Shown in pieces: positions 57,094 through 64,000 of a stretch of DNA of 64,000 nt; position 1 is the stretch's first letter; every line of letters begins with the position of its first letter. The notes under the pieces were generated by a model. That model was given only the letters and a program-made list of their open reading frames with translations, had not been told where the DNA came from and searched no databases. The position numbers were made by a program, and so were the translations under genes. This DNA is from Melioribacteraceae bacterium 4301-Me (GTDB taxonomy: Bacteria; Bacteroidota; Ignavibacteria; Ignavibacteriales; Melioribacteraceae), in contig JBGORM010000008.1 of the NCBI GenBank assembly GCA_041538185.1, forward strand, positions 62,001-126,000. The letters run 5' to 3'.

Positions 57094-60000
57094 ATGTTTT
57101 TAATTAAACGGAAATCAGCATCTACGAAGTTGACGGAAAATGAAGTCAATTTTGCCGAAGTAATAAATGGAAAAATAAACAGCGGAAAAATTGAAGAGCT
57201 GCTTCTTATTTATCCTACTAATAGAAAAGTAAGATTTGTTAAAAAGGAAATAATTTCATCTTCGCCAAACAAATCAACAAAGAAAATAAATATAGAAACA
57301 CTTACAACATTTACTAGCAAGTTATTAGGTGTTTCTCATCAATTTGTTTTATTAAGCGAGGCAGCTTCTGCAGTGTTTTTAAAGCAAGCAGTTAATAAAG
57401 TTACTTTACGCTATTTTTCTAATTACAAAGATGAAATACCAAATGGCACATTAAACAGAATAAAAGATGTAATTTCTGAATACAAACGAAATGGAATTTT
57501 ACCACAAGATTTAAGAAACGAAGCAGCGAAACTCCAAAGAACTGAAGCTGCTAAAGCATTGGACATGGCAGATATTTATGAAGTTTACAAACAAAAATGC
57601 TGGCAGATAAATGCTTATGAGGTTGGTGACATTTATGAGAAATTAAACGGCTTGGATACAGAAGAAAAAGTGAAAAATTTTAGGAAGCTTTATCCCGATG
57701 TAAATCTAATTCTGGTTGAAGGTTTTGATGAACTAACAGAGCCCGAAATAAAAATTATTAATTTTATCTCTGCTCTCCCAGACTTAACATTAGTCTTAAA
57801 TTTCAATTATGACAAGAATAATCCCTCTGTTTTTTCACATTTGGATAAAACCTATCGTACGCTAAAACGATATGGCTTTGGTGAAATTAAAACTAATATC
57901 AACCCAGTTAATGAAGAAAAAAATAGTAATCATAAACCAACAAACCATCGTGTTGAATTTTATAAACACATAACCAAAAGTTTATTTAAAGCGAGGAAAA
58001 ATGAAAAGAAAAGATTTGAAGGGATTGAAATAGTTGAGTATGAGGCTAACGATAGAGTGGATGAAGTAAAAATAATAGCAAAAAAAACAAAAGAATTAAT
58101 TGCCATAAATGGTATTGAGCCGCATAAAATTTGTGTCGTTTTTAATTTAATTCAAAATTACTCGACTATAATTAGGGATGTTTTTGATAATTACGGTATA
58201 CCATTTAATTTAACTGACCGAATTACCCTCAGCACATCTCAACCAATAGTGACAATTATAAATTTTCTTGAGATAATTGAAAATGACTTTTATTATAAGA
58301 ACATTTTACGTGCACTTAGCACGGGCTATCTTAATTTAGCGGATGTCAATATTTCAAATTTATTAGATGCAGCAATTGAGCTCAAAATAGTTGGGGGAGA
58401 AAGAAATTGGTTTAATTCTCTTGACGACGCAATTAAAAATCTCGAGTTAAATAGCAATATTGAATTGGAGGAAAAAGAGAGTAAAGTAAAAAAATATAAA
58501 TCTGCATTGGAAAGCATATCTAAAATTTCCGAACTGCTTAATCCATTTAAAAAGAAATTGACAATAAAGAATTTTAAAAAAGAATTAGAGCATTTTATAT
58601 TTAGCTCTGCATTGCCATTTAAGCTATTAAATGCTGATAGTGATTACGCGCCTTTTATCATGCAGAACAGAATAGCAGAAGAAAATATAAAGTCGGTTGT
58701 GTTTTTTTTCGATACAATTAATGAAGTTTTTGATTTGATTGAAAAAGAGGAAGGGAGCGAGAAAAAATACACGCTGCAATTTTTTCTTAATCAAATTAGA
58801 ACTGCCGCCTCAACGGCGAGGTTTAATATTAAAGAAAGATCTAATTACGGGGTTCTTGTTACTAATTTGGAAGAAATCAGAGGCTTAGAATTTGATTATG
58901 TGTTCATTGGTGGAATGTGTGATGGAGATTTACCAACTAAATATACTCCAGAAATATTTTTTTCCGGTTCTTTCTTAAAAAAGGCAATTACACATCAGTC
59001 AGAAGAAAGATTTAGATTTTACCAAGCATTAAACTGCTGGAAAAAAGGTCTGTATTTAATGGCACCTTTACATAATAACACAGAAGAACTCTCCAAATCC
59101 ATTTTTCTAAAAGAAATAGAGGATGTAATTGAGATAGAAATAAAAAATGAAAAAGCTTTTGAGGAAACCTTATATAATGAACAAGAACTTTTAGAAGAAA
59201 TTGGGAAAATTACTTTAGTGGGAGCAAACAAATTTTATTCTGAAGAACTTCGTTCAAAAAATATTAATGTTGAGAAATTGGAAAAAGTAATATCAATAGA
59301 TAGAATCCGTGTAGAAAATCCTTTTCTTGGTACCCCATTTACAGGCTTTTTAATTCAAAAAGGCATTAATGATTTTTATGATGATAAATTATCACAAAAA
59401 ATTAATGATGCACTGTCATTTTATAAAGATAAAGAATATTCTGTTTCACAATTAGAAACATATGCAAAATGTCCATTCAAATTTTTTATGGAAAGAATAC
59501 TTAAAGTGGGAGTAAGGGAAGAGCCTACCGAAGAAATTGAAGCCTTGGAAATGGGAAATATACTTCACTCAATCTTATTTGAATTTTATTCAGAGCTTCG
59601 CCGAAGAAACTTAGTATTAAAAAACTGTAGCGATGTGGTTTTTAATGAAGCATCTGAAATAATGAAAAAAATTGCCAAGGAGAAAATTAATATTGGCTCG
59701 TTTAATTCCCCTGTGACGTTTTATGAAAAAGAGAAAATTTTAGGATTTAATGATATATGGGAAAGCTCTCTCCTATATAAATTTTTGGAGGAAGAAAGAA
59801 ATGGAACTGACAATTTTATTCCTTCTTTTTTTGAAGTAAGCTTTGGAACATTAAAAAAAGAGAGGATAGATGAGTTATTGAGTTTGCCCGAGCCAATAGA
59901 AATAGACGGCATTAAACTAAGAGGTAAGATTGATAGAATTGATATATCTGAAGCAGACAAATTATTCAACATTGTTGATTACAAATTAGGAGGCAAAAAG

Positions 60001-60360
60001 CCATCATCTAAAGAACTTAAAGATGGAATTTCACTACAGCTCCCAGTTTATCTATATGCTGCATCAGAACTGCTGAAGAAAAAATACGAAAAAGATTTTT
60101 TGCCGAACGAAATGATAATATATTCTTTAAAATATTCTGCGGATAAATTTGGTAAAGATCCAGTCTCAATAAAAAATTCGCGCGATAAAGAAATAACAAC
60201 GGCGGAACAATTAATTGATTTAACAATTCATCACATTAAAAAGTACATTCAAAAAATTTCAGAAGGAGAGTTTTGTTTATCCCCACATGAAAATCGCGAG
60301 CAGATTGTCTGCAGTTACTGCCAGTTTAAATCTGTTTGCAGAATTGAGGAGATGGTGTAA
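57094..60360 (+). CDS. AddB-like helicase-nuclease subunit (PD-(D/E)XK exonuclease)
   Basis: 1088 residues. The N-terminal 550 residues form a degenerate UvrD-like helicase region (LLLIYPTNRKVRFVKKEI; DVNLILVEGFDELTEPE; IRGLEFDYVFIGGMCDGDLP). The C-terminal nuclease has GKIDRIDI ... NIVDYKLGGKKP (D and DYK catalytic acids). Four cysteines form the AddB iron-sulfur staple: C793 in YAKCPFKFF and C1073/C1076/C1082 in CSYCQFKSVC, with perfect C-x2-C-x5-C spacing. It should process double-strand DNA ends for recombination together with AddA, which is not visible next to it. It is preceded by the CYTH gene with 2 bases between. Confidence 0.9.
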   Translation: MFLIKRKSASTKLTENEVNFAEVINGKINSGKIEELLLIYPTNRKVRFVKKEIISSSPNKSTKKINIETLTTFTSKLLGVSHQFVLLSEAASAVFLKQAVNKVTLRYFSNYKDEIPNGTLNRIKDVISEYKRNGILPQDLRNEAAKLQRTEAAKALDMADIYEVYKQKCWQINAYEVGDIYEKLNGLDTEEKVKNFRKLYPDVNLILVEGFDELTEPEIKIINFISALPDLTLVLNFNYDKNNPSVFSHLDKTYRTLKRYGFGEIKTNINPVNEEKNSNHKPTNHRVEFYKHITKSLFKARKNEKKRFEGIEIVEYEANDRVDEVKIIAKKTKELIAINGIEPHKICVVFNLIQNYSTIIRDVFDNYGIPFNLTDRITLSTSQPIVTIINFLEIIENDFYYKNILRALSTGYLNLADVNISNLLDAAIELKIVGGERNWFNSLDDAIKNLELNSNIELEEKESKVKKYKSALESISKISELLNPFKKKLTIKNFKKELEHFIFSSALPFKLLNADSDYAPFIMQNRIAEENIKSVVFFFDTINEVFDLIEKEEGSEKKYTLQFFLNQIRTAASTARFNIKERSNYGVLVTNLEEIRGLEFDYVFIGGMCDGDLPTKYTPEIFFSGSFLKKAITHQSEERFRFYQALNCWKKGLYLMAPLHNNTEELSKSIFLKEIEDVIEIEIKNEKAFEETLYNEQELLEEIGKITLVGANKFYSEELRSKNINVEKLEKVISIDRIRVENPFLGTPFTGFLIQKGINDFYDDKLSQKINDALSFYKDKEYSVSQLETYAKCPFKFFMERILKVGVREEPTEEIEALEMGNILHSILFEFYSELRRRNLVLKNCSDVVFNEASEIMKKIAKEKINIGSFNSPVTFYEKEKILGFNDIWESSLLYKFLEEERNGTDNFIPSFFEVSFGTLKKERIDELLSLPEPIEIDGIKLRGKIDRIDISEADKLFNIVDYKLGGKKPSSKELKDGISLQLPVYLYAASELLKKKYEKDFLPNEMIIYSLKYSADKFGKDPVSIKNSRDKEITTAEQLIDLTIHHIKKYIQKISEGEFCLSPHENREQIVCSYCQFKSVCRIEEMV

Positions 60361-60623
60361 GTGAGCTTTCGACTTTAGTTAAAAAATTCGGTAGGCGTGC
60401 AAATGTGTGAATAAAAGATACTGTTAATAACCAGTTTATTGTATTTATCAATTGTCAACTGAACGTTGCTTATCGATTATCGCTCATTGAAAATTTACTT
60501 GCAGTTTATCCAGCATCAAGGATACAGTATCTCTCATCTTCCATAAACCATCTTTTCCCTTGCCTTTTTCAAAAGCATTTTTGTAATTTTTAATATAAAC
60601 ATCGACACACGGAGGAAAGTCTA

Positions 60624-61586
60624 ATGGAAATTACGCTTTTCAAGATTTTGCTGCCGATTGATTTCATCGCAAATTATCTTCCAGCGGTAAGATTTCGTAA
60701 GTCGGAATACTTCATTTTCTTTGTCTTCTCATGCTTAGTTGATCCGCTCATGGCTTTTCTATATAAATATCAAATAATTGGTTGTTTCTATCATATTCCT
60801 TTCTATCTTACACTAAGCCTTATAATATTACCTGGTAGCTACCGAAAAGTACGTGCTTACGCAGGTGCTGGAGTGTTTTTTGTATTGTTTCATTATTTAA
60901 ATAATCGGGAAATAATGCAAATATCGGCTGCGCTGTTGGCTATCTGCTTTATAACTTTTTTAATTAATGAGATTAGAGTGAAGAATAAGAATGAATTTAA
61001 GGCTGAAGTTTTTCTATTGCTGCTTTTGATGAATATGTTTATCCACTATTGGGGGATCTTTCTTTACTTTCATCATCCACAATTGTACGTTTCCAATTGG
61101 TGGGTTGTTGTGTTTTTAGATACGTTGACATTTACGCTGATAGCATGTGCTGGACCTGAGAGAAAAGTTAGTTTAGCGTTCCTCAAGATTTTTAGTGAAA
61201 AAGTAAACTCTGCTGCTCAAAAGCGTTCTGAGTCGGAAATAACAACAAACGAAAAAAAGGACAATCATCAAATGGCTCATTTAGCTGGAGCTTTGGCGGA
61301 GCGGGTGGATTCTCATGATGGCGGTGATGAAAACGATATTGATGGTCTATTGACGAGACGAGAACTTGAGATTTATACTTATTTATGTGAAGGATTGACA
61401 AATAAAGAGATATCAGAACGGATATGTCGTAGTGTAAAAACAGTAGAAAGTCATTTAATTCATATCACTGAGAAATTAGGATTTGTGAGTGTTCGAGAGC
61501 TAAAAAAATTTGTTAACGACACAATCCGCAACAACTCACCCTACTTTGAGGAGGGAAAAATCAACAAAAGTGAGGGAAATAAATAA
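60624..61586 (+). CDS. Membrane-anchored LuxR-type transcription regulator
   Basis: 320 residues. The first 180 form about six hydrophobic helices (FFVFSCLVDPLMAFLY, IPFYLTLSLIILPG, GAGVFFVLFHYL, ISAALLAICFITFLI, VFLLLLLMNMFIHYWGIFLYF, WVVVFLDTLTFTLIAC). A charged linker rich in Asp/His (about 200-240) leads to a GerE/LuxR helix-turn-helix at 243-300: LTRRELEIYTYLCEGLTNKEI and VKTVESHLIHITEKLG. GGAGGA before the ATG. Transmembrane LuxR proteins of this type detect an envelope signal and bind DNA directly. A tandem dyad begins two bases after its stop, so it may control the peptide cluster behind it. Signal unknown. Confidence 0.88.
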   Translation: MEITLFKILLPIDFIANYLPAVRFRKSEYFIFFVFSCLVDPLMAFLYKYQIIGCFYHIPFYLTLSLIILPGSYRKVRAYAGAGVFFVLFHYLNNREIMQISAALLAICFITFLINEIRVKNKNEFKAEVFLLLLLMNMFIHYWGIFLYFHHPQLYVSNWWVVVFLDTLTFTLIACAGPERKVSLAFLKIFSEKVNSAAQKRSESEITTNEKKDNHQMAHLAGALAERVDSHDGGDENDIDGLLTRRELEIYTYLCEGLTNKEISERICRSVKTVESHLIHITEKLGFVSVRELKKFVNDTIRNNSPYFEEGKINKSEGNK

Positions 61587-61588
61587 GA

Positions 61589-61629
61589 AATCAGTGTAAA
61601 CCCTGATAAAAATCAGTGTTTTTCCTGAT
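61589..61629 (+). promoter_or_regulatory. Tandem dyads with 22-base period, probable operator
   Basis: AATCAGTGT-N4-CCTGAT occurs at 61589-61607 and again at 61611-61629. Each unit is itself a dyad (ATCAG...CTGAT) and the two lie 22 bases apart, two helical turns. They fill the gap between the LuxR-type regulator and the redox membrane protein, just upstream of a possible TATATT box (61652-61657). Binding by the neighbouring regulator is an inference. Confidence 0.6.
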
Positions 61630-61686
61630 GTTTTTAAGGGAGTTCAGTGGTTATATTGCAAACAGAAATTTAGAGATTACGTATCA

Positions 61687-62184
61687 ATGTCTACAATAGA
61701 ATACACAATAAATAACGAGAAGTCGCCGCTTCGTGGTAAGCTTAAGAATTCGCAAAAGTTTTTCTTTAAGGCAGTTTATTATTTAATAACAGTTATACTG
61801 CTATTTTCTGGGGTTTCAAAAATAATCGACATAAATCCATTAATAGAAACGCTAAAAGAAGTAAAACTGCCGCATGATTTGATAATAACAATAGCGACAT
61901 TGCTGCCAATAACGGAAATAGGATTAGGAATAATGCTGTTGCTAAAGATAAAACAAAGAACATCAATAAAAATAACAGTGATACTTTTTTTAGTTTTCTT
62001 TTTGTTTAGTGTTTATGGAATGGTAATGGGTATAGAAAAAGATTGTGGGTGTTTTGGGAATGCTATAAAAAGTGAGTTTGGTTGGGGGATGGTTGGAAGG
62101 AATACTTTTCTGCTTCTTCTTTCAATAGTTGTATTAGAAAGAGAGAATAGAAACGCTCTGGCGCTGGGCGAAATAAAACAATAA
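61687..62184 (+). CDS. MauE/DoxX-like redox-associated membrane protein
   Basis: 165 residues, four membrane helices (about 28-46, 66-86, 94-114, 136-150). The cysteine pair C120/C122 in KDCGCFGN following the third helix is the mark of MauE/DoxX-like proteins linked to disulfide formation; the helix pattern LLFSGVSKIID and LPITEIGLGIMLL fits too. In methylamine dehydrogenase loci MauE helps form disulfides in a periplasmic protein. Here a small 6-cysteine secreted peptide starts 23 bases after its stop, which suggests a dedicated electron acceptor for that peptide. The exact activity is inferred. Confidence 0.85.
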   Translation: MSTIEYTINNEKSPLRGKLKNSQKFFFKAVYYLITVILLFSGVSKIIDINPLIETLKEVKLPHDLIITIATLLPITEIGLGIMLLLKIKQRTSIKITVILFLVFFLFSVYGMVMGIEKDCGCFGNAIKSEFGWGMVGRNTFLLLLSIVVLERENRNALALGEIKQ

Positions 62185-62207
62185 AAACAAAATGATTGGA
62201 GGTAAAA

Positions 62208-62405
62208 ATGAAGAAGTTATTTTTTGCAGTTATATTTTTAACAACTATGTTCACTGGTACGCTGGATATTTCAGCACAAAAGCCGGCCTATTGTAACGAT
62301 GCCTATCGAAAGTGTCTGGCAGTTTGTTCTGATATATATAGCGATCCATTATCCCAGGCGGGCTGTAATTTAGGTTGTACCATTGGGTATTGGAATTGCG
62401 GATAG
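62208..62405 (+). CDS. Secreted 65-residue peptide with mirror-symmetric six-cysteine pattern
   Basis: ATG at 62208 with GGAGG seven bases upstream; an open frame four codons earlier (TTG) is not used. A signal peptide (MKKLFFAVIFL...ISAQ, about 1-24) leaves a mature peptide of about 41 residues. Its six cysteines are spaced C-x6-C-x3-C-x12-C-x3-C-x6-C, followed by one Gly and the stop. The twin C-x3-C with a central turn (YSDPLSQAG) is the pattern of alpha-hairpinins and mitochondrial small Tim proteins, where two helices are stapled by nested disulfides; here an outer pair adds a third. No homologue recognised. It lies between a redox membrane protein and a beta-propeller gene; target and activity unknown. 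Confidence 0.85.
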   Translation: MKKLFFAVIFLTTMFTGTLDISAQKPAYCNDAYRKCLAVCSDIYSDPLSQAGCNLGCTIGYWNCG

Positions 62406-62480
62406 AAATAAAAAGCTTGCTATTAGTGTTTCTGTTTTGTTAAACAAAATTGTTTCTAATAGCAGGCTTACTTTATTTTT
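62406..62480 (+). terminator. Long stem-loop after the peptide gene, possible attenuator
   Basis: AAGCTTGCTATTAG (62413-62426) pairs with CTAATAGCAGGCTT (62456-62469) with one mismatch, and the outer AAATAAA/TTTATTT can extend the stem. A loop palindrome (TTTTGTT/AACAAAA) lies inside, and a T-rich run (CTTTATTTTT) follows. It separates the peptide gene from the propeller gene and could terminate most transcripts, so that the peptide is made in excess. Confidence 0.75.
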
Positions 62481-62505
62481 AACAATTTATAAATGAAGCT
62501 TTATT

Positions 62506-63483
62506 ATGAAATATTTAATAGTATTTTTTTTATTTATTACGTTTTTTTCTGACATTATTTCACAGGTACATTTTACCTTAAAAAAAGAGCTTGAAATCAA
62601 TAAAGCATCTGATACGCTTTTATTTCAAATATCAGGTATTACTACAAATACTAAGGAAGAGATATACATAAGTGATAAACTTGATTATAAAATTAAAAAA
62701 TTTAGTCCTCGAGGTAATTTATTAATTTATAAGGGAAGAAAAGGAGAAGGTCCTGAAGAATTTAAGCTTGGTCCTTCAAATATTACATACGATCTAAAAT
62801 ATCATAGAATTGCTGTTATTGATCAGACTACCCAAGTAGTAAAATTATTTAATGAAAAATTAGTGTTTAATAAAAGCATTTTTGTCCCTAAAAACGTAGC
62901 CGATATTGAATTTGATGATAAAGGAAATTTAATAGTTTCCACACCGCCCTTAAATGATGGGTTAAGTAGTATTTTTATTTATAATAATAATGACACTCTA
63001 ATAAATTCTTTTAACCCTGTGCATTTATCAGGTAATGTATTAATGGATATTCCAAATATTAATGTAGTTAGAAAATATCATAGAATTATTTGTTTGTATA
63101 GATTTAGGAATTTAATTCAGATTTATGATTATAAAGGGATATTACAGCAAGAGTTTTCGATTCCTGGTTTGCCTGATATTGCTGAAACGGAAACTCCACC
63201 CCAAAATATAAGCTATCTAAAATGGGGAATTCCTACCAAAGTAATTTTTTGGGATTTAGCTTCTGATTCACAAGGGAACTTATATATACTTGGAGATGAT
63301 TACTCTAAACATCCTAGAAGAGACATATACATATTAAATATTCACGGCAAAGTAATAGGAGAAATTACGTTAGAAAATGAGTCTAAATATATTTATATAG
63401 ATAATGATGATAATTTATACGCAACAAAAAACGAAGGAACTACATTGGAAAAATATAGGATAATAAAGAATGTTAAAAGGTAA
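62506..63483 (+). CDS. Secreted 6-bladed beta-propeller-type protein
   Basis: 325 residues: signal peptide about 1-20 (FFLFITFFSDIIS), then NHL/6-bladed-propeller-like repeats: EEIYISDKLDYKIKKFSPRG, RKGEGPEEFKLGPSNIT, IEFDDKGNLIVSTPP, QIYDYKGILQQEFSIPG, ASDSQGNLYILGDD, IYIDNDDNLYATKNEGTT (short motifs along the chain). The GxGPEEF string is typical of the PF17170-like family in Bacteroidota. No enzyme motif and no lipobox. It follows the peptide gene and its stem-loop, and its end overlaps the CxxC protein gene by 14 bases. Likely a partner or receptor for the peptide; inferred from context only. Confidence 0.8.
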   Translation: MKYLIVFFLFITFFSDIISQVHFTLKKELEINKASDTLLFQISGITTNTKEEIYISDKLDYKIKKFSPRGNLLIYKGRKGEGPEEFKLGPSNITYDLKYHRIAVIDQTTQVVKLFNEKLVFNKSIFVPKNVADIEFDDKGNLIVSTPPLNDGLSSIFIYNNNDTLINSFNPVHLSGNVLMDIPNINVVRKYHRIICLYRFRNLIQIYDYKGILQQEFSIPGLPDIAETETPPQNISYLKWGIPTKVIFWDLASDSQGNLYILGDDYSKHPRRDIYILNIHGKVIGEITLENESKYIYIDNDDNLYATKNEGTTLEKYRIIKNVKR

Positions 63484-63973
63484 ATATGCCCTTATTGTTC
63501 TAATGGTTATAATTATTGGTATTGTTTTAGCTTATTTAAAAGCCTCGAAGGTTTTAAATAAAGTTGAAGTTGATTATAGCGAAATAAATAAGTTGGAAGT
63601 ATATTATAAAAAAAATTTTTATTCGAATGAATTTAAATATATATTCCTTATTAGGCTGGAAGATTTTAATTGCACTCTTTGCTTTAACGACTTTCTTTAT
63701 TTATCTGATAAACTTAATAAAAAAAATAAAATATTCAATAATACTGTTTTATATTTAGTTGAAAGAGATTATAGAGACTTTGAAATACAGCAAAGGATAA
63801 TTAAAAAATGGAAACAAGTAAACAATATAAGCTTTGAAGTTGGTCTTGTGAATAACTTTAGTGATAAACTAGGTATAAAAAAAAGTTGCGTTATGATTAA
63901 TAATGGTAAAAAATTTGATGTAATTTACTTTCCATTTAATCAAAATGATAGGAAATTATTAGAAACTATATAA
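63470..63973 (+). CDS. Membrane-anchored thioredoxin-like protein with CxxC
   Basis: 167 residues. One N-terminal membrane helix (about 7-23, ALIVLMVIIIGIVLAYL) places the rest outside the cytoplasm. A strand followed by FNCTLCFNDFLYLSD carries C68 and C71 as a CxxC at the end of the first beta strand, as in thioredoxin/redoxin folds; later strands (FEVGLVNNF, CVMINNGKKFDVIYFP) fit such a fold but the cis-Pro is not clear. Overlaps the propeller gene by 14 bases, so both are translated together. It may act on thiols or just serve as a structural relative of redoxins. The window ends 27 bases later. Confidence 0.75.
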   Translation: MLKGKYALIVLMVIIIGIVLAYLKASKVLNKVEVDYSEINKLEVYYKKNFYSNEFKYIFLIRLEDFNCTLCFNDFLYLSDKLNKKNKIFNNTVLYLVERDYRDFEIQQRIIKKWKQVNNISFEVGLVNNFSDKLGIKKSCVMINNGKKFDVIYFPFNQNDRKLLETI

Positions 63974-64000
63974 TATTTTATATGTCAGTTATTACATGTA

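Overview
This is an AT-rich bacterial chromosome segment that reads best as a member of Ignavibacteriota (Chlorobi/Bacteroidota side), possibly Melioribacteraceae. The main evidence is the C-terminal sorting module on several secreted enzymes (a QNYPNPFNP core followed by LKIYDLLGR and SGVYFYR-like strands), which is typical of Ignavibacteria-type type IX secretion cargo. A PorV-like outer-membrane protein, many TonB-type barrels, a cobalamin riboswitch and a YpdA-type bacillithiol reductase agree with this. The placement rests on recognised motifs, not on a database search.

Layout. 1-5813: cut-off TonB-type barrel, large exported protein with a sorting domain, PorV-like protein. 6089-22149: a beta-glucan degradation locus with GH9, a circularly permuted GH16 lichenase, an FHS-family sugar permease, a barley-type GH3, a lipoprotein esterase, GH5, PA14-GH3, a multidomain GH3 with a sorting tag, and a GH16 laminarinase lipoprotein. 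No SusC/SusD pair lies inside it. Surface-tagged endo-enzymes would cut mixed-linkage glucan, cellulose or laminarin, GH3 enzymes would release glucose, and the permease would import it. 22250-26804: a single-domain response regulator and two related histidine kinases, divergently arranged next to the glucan locus. 26931-33849: tRNA-Thr, RNA methyltransferase, DinB-like protein, TonB-like barrel, HU, a small membrane protein, ypdA-serA. 34336-42740: aconitase with a histone-H1-like lysine tail, gmhA, ArsC-like protein, OPT transporter, class V aminotransferase. 42932-45269: btuB under a cobalamin riboswitch. 45521-48946: sdhCAB. 49370-53722: Glu-rich unknown protein, obgE, tRNA-Met, secG, LOG-family protein, rpsU. 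53799-60360: universal stress protein, M14 peptidase, beta-barrel, CYTH protein, AddB-like nuclease. 60624 to the right edge: a compact cluster of a membrane-anchored LuxR regulator, a MauE/DoxX-like redox membrane protein, a 65-residue secreted peptide with mirror-symmetric cysteine spacing, a secreted beta-propeller and a membrane-anchored CxxC protein.

The last cluster is the best candidate for an undescribed system. It is a regulated secreted peptide with three probable nested disulfides, flanked by its own redox membrane protein, a possible CxxC thiol protein and a propeller partner. A tandem operator-like repeat precedes it, and a long stem-loop that could act as an attenuator follows the peptide gene. 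Other notable items are the Fibrobacter-type permuted lichenase, the 81-residue basic tail on aconitase, clusters of short intergenic palindromes, and a likely 52-residue minus-strand gene at 41369-41527.
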